64,000 bases of DNA from Corynebacterium sp. KPL1814 (GTDB lineage: Bacteria > Actinomycetota > Actinomycetes > Mycobacteriales > Mycobacteriaceae): the NCBI RefSeq assembly GCF_000478175.1, contig NZ_KI515774.1:431594-495593 (forward strand), given 5' to 3'. Every line of letters begins with the position of its first letter. Position 1 is the first letter of the stretch. Positions 8,277 through 17,192 of the stretch are shown here, in pieces. The position numbers and the translations under genes were made by a program. The notes beneath the pieces were generated by a model. It did not search any database. It saw nothing but the letters and a program-made list of their open reading frames with translations, and was not told the origin of the DNA.

Positions 8277-10409
8277 ATGGTGGCAGCATCCGCTCTTCGC
8301 AGCGAGGCTTATGACGCGGCGGTGCGCCTGCTTCAGGATTTAGATCTGCCGCCGCACACGGCGCTAGCTGCAACTGGCTCTTTAGCCAGGCAGGAGATGA
8401 CTCCCTATTCCGATATTGATGTCATCTTGATCTTTCCGGAGGATTACGAGCCAGATCCCCGCTTGGTAGAGGACTTATGGTATCCGGTGTGGGATGCCAA
8501 GTATCGGCTGGATTTCGCCCTGCGTACCCCGCAGGAGTGCGCCGAAATAGCCTTGCAGGACACCTCGGCTGGCTTCGCACAATTGGATCTGACGTATATC
8601 GCCGGCGAGAAGCCGCTTGTCGATGACGCCCGTCAACGCCTCCTACACGCGTGGCGTCGACAGCTGCAGCGGGGGTTTGACCGCTTCGTCGATACCGCCA
8701 TCGCACGGTGGAACCGTTCTGGCGCCGTTGCCACCATGACTAACCCGGACTTAAAAAACGGGCGCGGGGGATTGCGCGATATTCAGCTCCTGCGCGCTTT
8801 AGCCCTAGGAAATCTGTGCGATCTTCCTGCGCTGGAAGAAGAGCGGCGGTTGTTACTCGATGCACGGACCCTGCTGCACGTCAAGGCTCGCCGGCACCGC
8901 GATATTTTGGATCCGGACTTTGCCGCAGATGTCGCTGATGAATTGGGCTTCAGCAGCCGCTACGAGCTCACGGCGGCATTGGTTACTGCGGCTTCTGCTG
9001 TCGATGAAGCGGTAGAGCGTAGCTTGGCCACTGCCCGCGGCGTTTTGGGTAGCCGGGGCGCTGGTCCGGCGCAGGGGCGCGACCGTGTGCGCAGGCCCCT
9101 TGACGTGGATGTCGTGGCCGATGGCGCCGTGATCTCCCTAGCCCGCACACCCAATCGTGGGGATCCATGGCTGTTGACCCGAGTTGCGGCGGCCGCAGCG
9201 CGGACGGGTTATTCCGTTTCTGCGATGACATGGAGGGCGCTGCAGGAGTTACCGCCCCCGCCGGAGCGGTGGCCGAGGGCGGCCGTGGATGACTTTTTCG
9301 CCATTTTGTCTTCGCCATCTCATACCCCACGGGTGATTGCCGAGTTGGATCGCTATGGGCTGTGGGAGCGCTTGGTCCCCGAATGGGGTCATGTGCGCGG
9401 ATTACTTCCTAGGGAACGCAGCCACATGCATTCCGTGGACTACCACTTGGTTGCCACCGTGACGCGCTGCGCCGAGGTGCGCACATCGGTGGCCCGCCCA
9501 GATCTCCTCCTCTTGGCTGCGTTGTATCACGATTTGGGAAAGGGCCATGACCGCCCGCACGAGCAAGTAGGAGCAGAGATGGTGGCGCGGCAGGCCGCGC
9601 GCATGCGGTTTAACCTTGCAGATATCTCCCGCGTGCAAACCGTGGTGGCAGAGCATACGAGCCTGGCGCGATTGGCGGCGACGATGGATCCGCGCTCGGA
9701 TGCCGCGCGCGATGCCCTATTAAACGTCTGCCATTATGACCAATTGACCATTTCGCTGCTTGCGACCTTGTCCAAGGCGGATGCCTTATCGACGGGCCCT
9801 GGGGTGTGGTCCGCCCGCACCGCGCAGGCGCAGGGCCTTATCGTGGCCCGCGCTTTGGAAGCGAATAAGCCTCGCATAGTCACCCACCCTTTAGTTCGCG
9901 TTCCCCAGGACGATTACGGGGTAGGCCTGGCGGTCGATTGGCAAGAGGAAGTGGTCACAGTGCCGTGGTCTGGTGCCAATAAGGCAGAGTTTAAGCGCAT
10001 TTTTGCGCTGATTTCCGCCTTGGGGTGGACCATCGTGCGGGCCAATTTCGTGCGCGGTGATGCTGGTGACTATCAGGCGGAATTTGTCATCCGTACCGTG
10101 CAAAAGACGCTCACAGAGGCCGCGGAACCGGATAGGTTTATCCAGTCCTATAATTCGCGTACGTACACAGAGCTTCCCGATATCGCAGGTGAGCCCACGA
10201 CGGCAGCCTTTAACGTAGGCGGAATCTTAGAGATTCGCACCGTGGAGAGAATAGGTGCATTGGGTTATTTGGTGGAGTCATTGCCGGAGTTTATGTGGCT
10301 GCGCCATGAGATTTTGGGCGCCACGATGATTGTGCACGTTTTCTTTGGCGCTTCGGTTTCTCGCGCCCAGGTGGTGGGGAATGTGACCAGGGCCCTGGCT
10401 AGGGACTAA
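8277..10409 (+). CDS. glnD: PII nucleotidyltransferase / deadenylylating enzyme GlnD
   Basis: This 710-residue protein has the GlnD domain order. A nucleotidyltransferase domain has GSLARQE (34-40) and the metal-binding SDIDV (Asp46, Asp48). An HD phosphohydrolase domain has ALYHDLGKGHD (His418-Asp419). Two C-terminal ACT-like regions sense glutamine. It modifies and demodifies the GlnK T-loop; the corynebacterial enzyme is an adenylyltransferase by published work, not by anything visible here. It is coupled to glnK (6-base gap), which supports the pairing. Confidence 0.94.
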   Translation: MVAASALRSEAYDAAVRLLQDLDLPPHTALAATGSLARQEMTPYSDIDVILIFPEDYEPDPRLVEDLWYPVWDAKYRLDFALRTPQECAEIALQDTSAGFAQLDLTYIAGEKPLVDDARQRLLHAWRRQLQRGFDRFVDTAIARWNRSGAVATMTNPDLKNGRGGLRDIQLLRALALGNLCDLPALEEERRLLLDARTLLHVKARRHRDILDPDFAADVADELGFSSRYELTAALVTAASAVDEAVERSLATARGVLGSRGAGPAQGRDRVRRPLDVDVVADGAVISLARTPNRGDPWLLTRVAAAAARTGYSVSAMTWRALQELPPPPERWPRAAVDDFFAILSSPSHTPRVIAELDRYGLWERLVPEWGHVRGLLPRERSHMHSVDYHLVATVTRCAEVRTSVARPDLLLLAALYHDLGKGHDRPHEQVGAEMVARQAARMRFNLADISRVQTVVAEHTSLARLAATMDPRSDAARDALLNVCHYDQLTISLLATLSKADALSTGPGVWSARTAQAQGLIVARALEANKPRIVTHPLVRVPQDDYGVGLAVDWQEEVVTVPWSGANKAEFKRIFALISALGWTIVRANFVRGDAGDYQAEFVIRTVQKTLTEAAEPDRFIQSYNSRTYTELPDIAGEPTTAAFNVGGILEIRTVERIGALGYLVESLPEFMWLRHEILGATMIVHVFFGASVSRAQVVGNVTRALARD

Positions 10410-10460
10410 GATTGGATAATTGAACTTTAGATCGATCTAATTTAAGGGAGCGCATCCGTA

Positions 10461-12098
10461 GTGTTTGACTCACTATCAGACCGCCTACAGTCAGCCCTGG
10501 CGGGCCTGCGCGGCAAGGGCAAATTAACTGAGGCGGATATCAACGCCACGACTCGTGAGATTCGTTTGGCATTGCTGGAAGCTGACGTTTCTCTGACGGT
10601 GGTGCGCGGGTTTATCAAGCGCATCAAGGAACGCGCCCGCGGCGCGGAAGTATCCGAGGCACTCAACCCCGCCCAACAAGTTGTCAAGATCGTCAATGAG
10701 GAGCTCATTGAGATCCTAGGCGGCGAAACCCGCCGGTTGAACCTGGCTAAGAACCCACCGACCGTGATCATGCTGGCCGGCCTGCAGGGTGCTGGTAAAA
10801 CCACCCTGGCGGGTAAATTGGCCAAGCACCTCACGAAGCAGGGGCACACCCCCATGCTTGTGGCCTGTGACTTGCAGCGCCCAGGAGCGGTGCAGCAGCT
10901 GCAGATCGTCGGCGAGCGCGCGGAAGTTCCGACCTTCGCTCCAGACCCAGGTACCTCCCTGGACTCCAATGACCACGAGATGGGCACCTCGCACGGGGAC
11001 CCGGTGGACGTCGCCAAGCGCGGTATTGCTGAAGCAAAGCAAAAGCAGCACGATGTGGTCATTATCGATACCGCCGGCCGCCTGGGCATTGATGAAACCC
11101 TGATGACGCAGGCGCGCAATATTCGCGATGCCGTAAACCCGGATGAAGTCCTGTTCGTCATCGACTCCATGATTGGTCAAGACGCCGTGCAAACGGCGGA
11201 GGCCTTCCGCGATGGCGTGGACTTTACCGGCGTGGTTCTCACGAAGCTGGATGGCGACGCCCGCGGTGGTGCAGCGCTATCCATTCGTGAGGTGACCGGC
11301 AAGCCGATTTTGTATGCCTCTACTGGTGAGAAACTCGATGATTTCGATGTCTTCCACCCAGAGCGTATGTCTAGCCGCATCCTGGGCATGGGTGACCTGC
11401 TCTCCCTCATTGAGCAGGCAGAAGCCACCCTGGATCACCAGAAGGCCGAAGAAGCAGCCTCCAAGCTGGGCTCTGGCGAGCTCACGCTGAATGACTTCTT
11501 GGACCAGATGCTGATGATCCGCAAGATGGGTCCGATTGGCAACCTGCTGAAGATGATGCCTGGCGGCAAGCAGATGAATGAAATGGCCGCCATGGTGGAT
11601 GAAAAGCAGCTGGATCGCATCCAGGCCATCATCCGCGGTATGACCCCAGAAGAGCGCGAGAGCCCGAAGATTTTGAACGCGTCACGCCGCAAGCGCATCG
11701 CCAATGGTTCCGGTGTGAGCGTTTCCGAGGTCAACCAGCTCATTGAGCGCTTCAATCAGGCCAAGAAGATGATGTCCAAGATGGCCGGCCAATTTGGCAT
11801 GGGCGGTGGCGGACGTTCTGCCACCAAGAAAAAGCCAAAAGGCCGCAAGGGCAAAAACGGCAAGCGCAAGAAGGGTAAGGGTGGCGGCGGCAACCGCGGG
11901 CCCAAGATGCCAGGCGGAATGCCAGGAATGGGCGGCGGTATGCCGTCGATGGAAGAGCTACAGCAGCTGCAACAGCAGATGGGAGGCGGCGGTGCAGGCG
12001 GCCTCGGCGGTGGAAAGATCCCCGGCATGCCCAAGATGCCCAAAGGCATGGAGAATATCGACCTCGATAACCTCAACTTTGGCAAGGGCAAGAAGTAG
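10461..12098 (+). CDS. ffh: Signal recognition particle protein Ffh (SRP54)
   Basis: This 545-residue SRP GTPase binds 4.5S RNA and signal peptides. An N-terminal helical bundle precedes the G domain: P-loop GLQGAGKTTLAGKLAKH (about 107-123), DTAGR and TKLDGDARGG. The Met-rich M domain (about 330-435) has signal-peptide-binding segments and the RNA-binding region. The tail is long and rich in Gly, Met and Lys. The start is GTG at 10461 behind AAGGGAG. It stands alone after a 51-base gap from glnD, and a strong bidirectional terminator follows. Confidence 0.97.
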   Translation: MFDSLSDRLQSALAGLRGKGKLTEADINATTREIRLALLEADVSLTVVRGFIKRIKERARGAEVSEALNPAQQVVKIVNEELIEILGGETRRLNLAKNPPTVIMLAGLQGAGKTTLAGKLAKHLTKQGHTPMLVACDLQRPGAVQQLQIVGERAEVPTFAPDPGTSLDSNDHEMGTSHGDPVDVAKRGIAEAKQKQHDVVIIDTAGRLGIDETLMTQARNIRDAVNPDEVLFVIDSMIGQDAVQTAEAFRDGVDFTGVVLTKLDGDARGGAALSIREVTGKPILYASTGEKLDDFDVFHPERMSSRILGMGDLLSLIEQAEATLDHQKAEEAASKLGSGELTLNDFLDQMLMIRKMGPIGNLLKMMPGGKQMNEMAAMVDEKQLDRIQAIIRGMTPEERESPKILNASRRKRIANGSGVSVSEVNQLIERFNQAKKMMSKMAGQFGMGGGGRSATKKKPKGRKGKNGKRKKGKGGGGNRGPKMPGGMPGMGGGMPSMEELQQLQQQMGGGGAGGLGGGKIPGMPKMPKGMENIDLDNLNFGKGKK

Positions 12099-12117
12099 CC
12101 GCGCAGAGACATAAATA

Positions 12118-12157
12118 AAAGGTGGCCCATTGCTTACAGGTAATGGGCCACCTTTGT
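12118..12157. terminator. Bidirectional terminator between ffh and the acyltransferase gene
   Basis: AAAGGTGGCCCATT (12118-12131) and AATGGGCCACCTTT (12142-12155) form a perfect 14-bp stem flanked by A-rich and T-rich ends, as expected between convergent genes. Confidence 0.93.
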
Positions 12158-12178
12158 GCGTGCCGTCGCGGGGAGCGT

Positions 12179-14446
12179 TTACACCGGATCGTTTTCCAAG
12201 GTATTGGGGTACGGCACTGGGGTGGCGCGCCGCGCGCCACCGGTGGTGGGGGCAGCTGGCGATTCCTCTAGTGCTGCCTCCGCCTCTTCAGGGGAGATTT
12301 CTGGCGCCTCTTGTTGGACCTTTTCGCCATTCAAGAAGGGCGTGAGGGCTTCTCGGATCATCGGCATCGCGGAATCCGCAAAGGCATTGGTGATGTGGTG
12401 CATATCGCGGTAGACCATGGTGTTTCCGATGATGACCGGGCAATCGCCATTAGCATCGCAGAACCACGGCGCGGTATCGAGGGACAGCATGTTTTCGTAC
12501 TGCGATAGAACAACGGCACCTGGATCGTAAGGTTGGTAAACCTCCTCAAACCGCATGCCGCAGCCCACAGCGTCTTCAGTGGCAACGTAGCACTCATCGA
12601 ATTCGCGCGGCTCCCCGTCCTCATCGAATCCCCACGGGTTATCGCGGAAACCCAGGAAGGGGATATCGCGCTTGGATAGTTCTTCCCAGAAGGCTTGGTA
12701 GCCGGCGGGGACCGCATCGGGCCCATGCCCGAATTCGTTTTGCGGGCGGGTGGTATTGGAGATAACCAACTCTGGCTGGGCTTCGGCGATGCGGTCCATG
12801 ACCAGTTCACCCCACTCGGCGCATTCGGGGCTGACCGTGACGTCATCGCCAAGCTCGATGGGGCAACCTTGGCGCAAGAGGGGAACCAGCTTGAAACCCA
12901 TCTCTCGGCCGAGGCGGTCGAGGGCAGAAGAATATTGTTCTGCGTGGGATCCTCCCACCAGATAGACTTCTTTTTCCGCGGTAGTATCGCCGAAAATGCA
13001 AGGGGTCTTGCCGTCCCTGCGCGTCTCAAAGAAGAAATCAGCGGGCTGAGTATCGGGCACGAAGCACCAGTTTGCAGCAACCGGCGGCTCAATGCCCCCG
13101 GCTACGATGGGATCTGGTTTGATTTCTACTCCGTCCGGCGGGGTGATGTCATTAATGAATGTCGTGGCTCCGGGATATTGCTGGGGATTGAGCATTTCCG
13201 CGTCAGCATTATTAATGGTGCGCAGCCACAGCGGCTGAATGAGAAGCAGCGCCGCGACGCAGCTGGCCACTACGACACCGCCGATGGCTCGACCGGCACC
13301 GGCACGGGTGGACAGACTAGAGACCGCCTTGTGGGCCGGAAGGTCCTCTGCCAAGGGTCGCTTGCGGTGCTGGCGCAGGGGGCGTTCGATGAAGCGATGC
13401 GTGATATCTGCAAGCAGCAGGGAGATGGCAATAATAATGATGCCCAGCCACCACGACGGGGTCTGCTGACCCAAGTACGAGGTGGACAGAATAAGCAGCG
13501 GCCAGTGCCAAAGGTACAGCGGATAGGCGACATCGCCTAGCCAGCGCGCCTTCTTAGAGGCCATGGCCTTGGAGATCTTGCCGCCACCGCCCAAAATGAT
13601 GAGCACGGCACCGCCCAAAGGCAAAAGCGAGAGCGGTCCTGGGTAGGCGGTGGTCTCTGCGATGATGGCGCCGGTAAAGACCAGCATGAAAAGGCCAAGG
13701 CCGGTAAACAGGTCATAAAAACGTGCAGGGATTTTCCATGCGGAACCGTAGATGGCTAGAACCGCACCGAGGGTCAACTCCCAGGCACGCGACCACGTGG
13801 AGTAGTAGTTTTCTGGCGTTCCGTGCAGCCCATGGCGCGAGGCATAGGCAAAGGACACGATGGTCACCACGATGAGAATGGGGCCGGCGATTTGGTTGAC
13901 CGTGGGGAAGCGGCTGGTCCGCAGCGAAGATTGCTGCGGACGCCATTTCATAATCGCGGCCAGGATGAGGGCAAAGGCAATGCCCATCAGGTAGAACTGG
14001 CCCTGCACGGACATTGACCACATATGCTGCAGCGGGGAAGTATCGGCGGCGGCCGCAGTGTAGTCAGCGTTTTGGCGCGCCAGTTCCCAGTTCTGGTAGT
14101 ACAGCATGGTTGCCGTAATTTGCTGGGTAAATTCAGTGCGCATGAGCTGCGGCGTGCAAAGGCGCACCAATATATACGTCACACCGATGACTAGGACGAG
14201 GCTTGGTACCAAGCGGCGCAACGTGCGCCAGATTGGCCACCATGGGTTCAAGGAGGCGTTGGGCTTGCCGGCATAGCGCAGCTGTGAGCCTAGGAAGAAA
14301 TAACCGGAAAGCAGTAAGAAGACATCCACGCCGCCAGATACGCGACCGACAAAGACGTGGTAGATAACTACGAGGCCAATTGCGATACCGCGCAGACCAT
14401 CGAGGTCATAGCGGTATCGAAAGTTGCGTGGAGAATCATTTGTCAT
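12179..14446 (-). CDS. Acyltransferase-3 / SGNH-hydrolase fusion (OafA-type O-acyltransferase)
   Basis: This 755-residue protein joins an N-terminal acyltransferase-3 domain (about ten membrane helices, residues 10-410) to a soluble SGNH domain (about 440-705). The active His30 of the acyltransferase lies in VVIYH, followed by GVDVFLLLSG. In the SGNH part, GGSHAEQ carries Ser500 and DMHH carries the Asp681/His684 pair, so both catalytic sites look intact. Such fusions O-acetylate surface glycans, peptidoglycan or lipids; the substrate here is unknown. It lies opposite to the flanking ffh and rpsP genes. The C-terminal tail is low-complexity and acidic. The family call is firm, the substrate is not. 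Confidence 0.87.
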   Translation of the reverse strand: MTNDSPRNFRYRYDLDGLRGIAIGLVVIYHVFVGRVSGGVDVFLLLSGYFFLGSQLRYAGKPNASLNPWWPIWRTLRRLVPSLVLVIGVTYILVRLCTPQLMRTEFTQQITATMLYYQNWELARQNADYTAAAADTSPLQHMWSMSVQGQFYLMGIAFALILAAIMKWRPQQSSLRTSRFPTVNQIAGPILIVVTIVSFAYASRHGLHGTPENYYSTWSRAWELTLGAVLAIYGSAWKIPARFYDLFTGLGLFMLVFTGAIIAETTAYPGPLSLLPLGGAVLIILGGGGKISKAMASKKARWLGDVAYPLYLWHWPLLILSTSYLGQQTPSWWLGIIIIAISLLLADITHRFIERPLRQHRKRPLAEDLPAHKAVSSLSTRAGAGRAIGGVVVASCVAALLLIQPLWLRTINNADAEMLNPQQYPGATTFINDITPPDGVEIKPDPIVAGGIEPPVAANWCFVPDTQPADFFFETRRDGKTPCIFGDTTAEKEVYLVGGSHAEQYSSALDRLGREMGFKLVPLLRQGCPIELGDDVTVSPECAEWGELVMDRIAEAQPELVISNTTRPQNEFGHGPDAVPAGYQAFWEELSKRDIPFLGFRDNPWGFDEDGEPREFDECYVATEDAVGCGMRFEEVYQPYDPGAVVLSQYENMLSLDTAPWFCDANGDCPVIIGNTMVYRDMHHITNAFADSAMPMIREALTPFLNGEKVQQEAPEISPEEAEAALEESPAAPTTGGARRATPVPYPNTLENDPV

Positions 14447-14802
14447 AAAACGTCATTTCGTGCGCTTGTTCACGGGAAACAAACGCGGCGTATTTCAAAG
14501 CCTTCTGGGGCAAAGGTTTACATTCGGCTAATAAGGGTACTCTTTAAAGGTCTCGAAGGCATAACGGGGCAAGGTAAAACGCGGGAGACGCGGAGATTTT
14601 AAAATACTGCCTGCACACGCTAAAATGGTTCGGGTTATCGCAGTAGTGCGAACTGCTGATGATAATGAGACGTTTCATTCTGCGTAACACCGTTCCCGTC
14701 TACGGTCGGCCGGTACGTCACGCGCAGATAAAATCCAAGGGTTGAACCGGCGTGCTAAACAGCGCGTGTCTGAACTGCCCAGTGACTAGAAAAGGAGCCA
14801 TC
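14447..14802. promoter_or_regulatory. Divergent intergenic region (acyltransferase / rpsP leader)
   Basis: There is no coding gene in these 356 bases. A TAAAAT -10-like box at 14621-14626 could drive rpsP, giving a leader of about 170 nt. That leader would contain short hairpins (GCAGT/ACTGC near 14639-14656, and ACCG/CGGT near 14687-14706). AAAGGAG at 14790-14796 is the rpsP RBS. The acyltransferase promoter is not obvious. Confidence 0.35.
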
Positions 14803-15303
14803 ATGGCTGTCAAAATTAAACTGCAGCGCGTAGGTAAGATCCGCGCCGCTGAATACCGCGTAGTTATCGCTGATGCTCGTACCCGCCGCAGCGGCAAGGT
14901 CATCGAGAACATTGGCATCTACCACCCGAAGGAAGAGCCTTCCCTCATCAAGATCGACTCCGAGCGCGCACAGCACTGGCTGTCCGTTGGCGCACAGCCT
15001 ACCGAGCCTGTCTTGGCACTACTGAAGGTCACCGGTGACTGGCAGAAGCACAAGGGCCTGCCGGGCGCAGAAGGCACCTTGAAGGTTGCCGAAGAGAAGA
15101 AGTCCAAGCTGGACATCTTCAACGAGGCATTGTCTGAGGCTAATAACGGCCCAACCATCGAGGCCATCACCGAGAAGAAGAAGGCCAAGGAAGAAGCTAA
15201 GAAGAAGAAGGAAGCTGAAGAGGCTGCTGCAGCTGAGGCTGCCGCTGCTGCTGCCGGCGAGGCAGACGCTGATGCAGAAGATGCTGAGGAGTCCGCAGAG
15301 TAA
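14803..15303 (+). CDS. rpsP: 30S ribosomal protein S16
   Basis: The start at 14803 ([12 protein letters not shown]) follows AAAGGAG and gives the canonical S16 N-terminus; a longer frame to 14752 lacks this support. The conserved core is residues 1-85. The protein runs to 166 residues, about twice the E. coli length, because of a C-terminal tail rich in Lys, Glu and Ala (from about 120 to the end). S16 is an assembly protein of the 30S body. A terminator follows. Confidence 0.96.
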   Translation: MAVKIKLQRVGKIRAAEYRVVIADARTRRSGKVIENIGIYHPKEEPSLIKIDSERAQHWLSVGAQPTEPVLALLKVTGDWQKHKGLPGAEGTLKVAEEKKSKLDIFNEALSEANNGPTIEAITEKKKAKEEAKKKKEAEEAAAAEAAAAAAGEADADAEDAEESAE

Positions 15304-15356
15304 TCTGCTCGTTCTCTAGCGCCCTTCACTAATTAGGGCCGCTGTGCATAAACTTC

Positions 15357-15408
15357 ATCCCCCACCCGATATCGTTGCATTTATGCGCGATAACGAGTGG
15401 GGGATTTT
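15357..15408. terminator. Terminator after rpsP
   Basis: ATCCCCCAC (15357-15365) pairs with GTGGGGGAT (15397-15405) and then TTT. An inner CGATATCG/CGATAACG stem extends the hairpin. It also faces the convergent TetR gene. Confidence 0.75.
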
Positions 15409-15454
15409 GCGCGCTCGGCCAGCGCGCGTCCATCACCAAGGCTAGTGGCTAGCG

Positions 15455-16153
15455 CTATTCACTGCGTGGCCGCAATTCGGGGTAATTGGCGTATACATCG
15501 CCCGGATCTTTAAAATCCATCCCTCGCAAGCTGCCTGCGACGACGGGTTTGAACAGCTTATAGATTTCCTCACGCGGCAGTTTTGACAGGGGCCCGTCAA
15601 TGGCAAGCACGGTAAACCCGTGGACGGCGGACCACGACAGCAAGCTATTGTGTAGGAAATATTCTTTATCAGGCGTTTGGCCTAGGGCCTGGGCATGGCG
15701 GACCAAGAGATCGAAGTAGCGCTGAATCAGATTCAGGTGTTCGCTTTTTGGATCATCGGGAGTCGAGGGGTCCACGCCGAGCATAAAGCGCAGTGCCTTC
15801 CATTCCAGCATACAACGGAAGAAATTCGTTTCATCTAGGGCAAAATCGAGGTAGGCATACCCGATCTGCACGAGGTGGACGGGGAAGGCGAGGTCGCCAA
15901 CTTCATCGGTGGTGCGGTGAAGGCGGCGCACGAGCTCATCGGTAGCTAGCTCGGCTACCTTATCGTGCAGTTCCTCCTGATCCTTAAAGTGCCGGTAGGC
16001 CGAGGTAGGGGACACTCCTGCCGCGCGGGTGATGGCGCGGATGGTAATAGCCTCTGGGCCTTTTTCCTTGCCTAATTGCACGGCGATCCGTAGCAGCTCG
16101 TCGTGGAGGTTTCCGTGGTGATAGGGCTTGTTATGAGACTGCGTTGTATCCAA
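15455..16153 (-). CDS. TetR-family transcriptional regulator
   Basis: This 232-residue protein has a TetR helix-turn-helix at about residues 20-65 (ITIRAITRAAGVSPTSAYRH) and a helical C-terminal ligand domain of the WHG-containing type (TetR_C_33-like). The upstream-most start is TTG at 16153; an RBS is not clear, so a start a few codons downstream is possible. It lies 29 bases downstream of a cupin gene on the same strand and may share its transcript. Ligand and target are unknown. Confidence 0.85.
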   Translation of the reverse strand: MDTTQSHNKPYHHGNLHDELLRIAVQLGKEKGPEAITIRAITRAAGVSPTSAYRHFKDQEELHDKVAELATDELVRRLHRTTDEVGDLAFPVHLVQIGYAYLDFALDETNFFRCMLEWKALRFMLGVDPSTPDDPKSEHLNLIQRYFDLLVRHAQALGQTPDKEYFLHNSLLSWSAVHGFTVLAIDGPLSKLPREEIYKLFKPVVAGSLRGMDFKDPGDVYANYPELRPRSE

Positions 16154-16182
16154 AATCTGTCTTAACGGTGTGTGTATTCCAA

Positions 16183-16608
16183 TTAGCCTGTAAGCATCGT
16201 TAAAAGCATTAGTGCAGGTTGCCTGTCCGGCTGCTCTGTGGGTGAGTCCGAGTTCACATCCGGTAGGGGTGCGGCAACGCTATGCACTATATAGGCCGGT
16301 AAGTGCACAATGTTACCTGGGGCTAGTGTGACCGTCTTCTCCCCGCAGGTGAAATTTACTTCTCCGCGTATCGCCTGCACGGTTATCGGGTGGGCGGCTT
16401 TGTGATCCGGCAAGGTTTGACCGGGGGAGAAACTGAAAAGGATGAGGTTTGCGCGCTCTCCGTTCAAGACTCGCTTGACCCCAGGGCGCTCGCGTTCAGG
16501 ATCGGTGGGAGGTGCCAAAGCCACCAGATCCAGGTCGATCAAAGGTGAGTGCGGTGCCTCCTGATGTGCACTGCGTGGATCGGAAGACGGGTGGGGAGAG
16601 TCGTTCAT
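16183..16608 (-). CDS. Cupin-domain protein
   Basis: This 141-residue protein is a single cupin barrel. HKAAHPITVQAIRGEVNF and APGNIVHLPAYIVHSV correspond to the two cupin motifs with metal-binding His residues. Small cupins of this type bind a metal or a small ligand; the function is unknown. Its ATG is 6 bases after a TACGCT hexamer on the minus strand, suggesting a leaderless message. It precedes the TetR gene and is divergent from rimM. Confidence 0.78.
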   Translation of the reverse strand: MNDSPHPSSDPRSAHQEAPHSPLIDLDLVALAPPTDPERERPGVKRVLNGERANLILFSFSPGQTLPDHKAAHPITVQAIRGEVNFTCGEKTVTLAPGNIVHLPAYIVHSVAAPLPDVNSDSPTEQPDRQPALMLLTMLTG

Positions 16609-16620
16609 GCTTCAAGCGTA
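16609..16620 (-). promoter_or_regulatory. -10 box of the cupin gene (leaderless)
   Basis: TACGCT on the minus strand (16620-16615) ends 6 bases before the ATG at 16608, the spacing of a leaderless start. Confidence 0.4.
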
Positions 16621-16681
16621 ATGCCTAAGAGCGAGGTTGTGGGGAGTGTGGCAGGAAATAAGAGCAACTGGGTGTATGCGG

Positions 16682-16694
16682 TAAACTCTGCGCC
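16682..16694 (+). promoter_or_regulatory. -10 box of rimM (leaderless)
   Basis: TAAACT at 16682-16687 lies 7 bases before the rimM ATG at 16695, and no Shine-Dalgarno sequence is visible. Confidence 0.55.
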
Positions 16695-17192
16695 ATGGAA
16701 TTGATGATTGGGCGCGTCATTAAGTCGCATGGGATCAAGGGAGAAGTGGTGGTAGAGCCCACCACCGATGAGCCCGAGGTGCGCTTTGCGGTGGGAGAAA
16801 AACTGCAGGGAAGGCAGGGCCGCAAGGAACACGAATTGACCATCTCTGCGGTGCGCAGCCACAAGGGCAGGCTTTTGGTGACGTGCAAGGAAATTGCCGA
16901 TCGCACCCAGGCGGAAAGCCTGCGTGGCACACAATTTTTCGCTGCCCCATTAGAGGATGATGGCGAGGGCTTTTATGACCACGAGCTTGAAGGCCTGCGC
17001 GTAATCCACGATGGAGAAGATATCGGCGCTGTGGCTTCCGTCGTACACGGTCCTAGCCAAGACCTCCTGGAGGTTGAGTTGTCTTCGGGCAGCACCGCCC
17101 TGGTGCCCTTTGTTCATGCCATCGTCCCCGAAGTGGACTTGGAAGCCGGCTCGTGCACCATCCAACCCCCAGAAGGGCTGTTGGATCTATGA
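16695..17192 (+). CDS. rimM: 16S rRNA processing protein RimM
   Basis: This 165-residue protein has the RimM N-terminal beta-barrel (IGRVIKSHGIKGEVVVEP) and a C-terminal PRC-barrel (FYDHELEGLRV, about residue 94 on). It assists maturation of the 30S head and binds S19. It heads the rimM-trmD unit, and its TGA overlaps the trmD ATG (ATGA). The ATG immediately follows a -10 hexamer, so the message is probably leaderless. Confidence 0.95.
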   Translation: MELMIGRVIKSHGIKGEVVVEPTTDEPEVRFAVGEKLQGRQGRKEHELTISAVRSHKGRLLVTCKEIADRTQAESLRGTQFFAAPLEDDGEGFYDHELEGLRVIHDGEDIGAVASVVHGPSQDLLEVELSSGSTALVPFVHAIVPEVDLEAGSCTIQPPEGLLDL

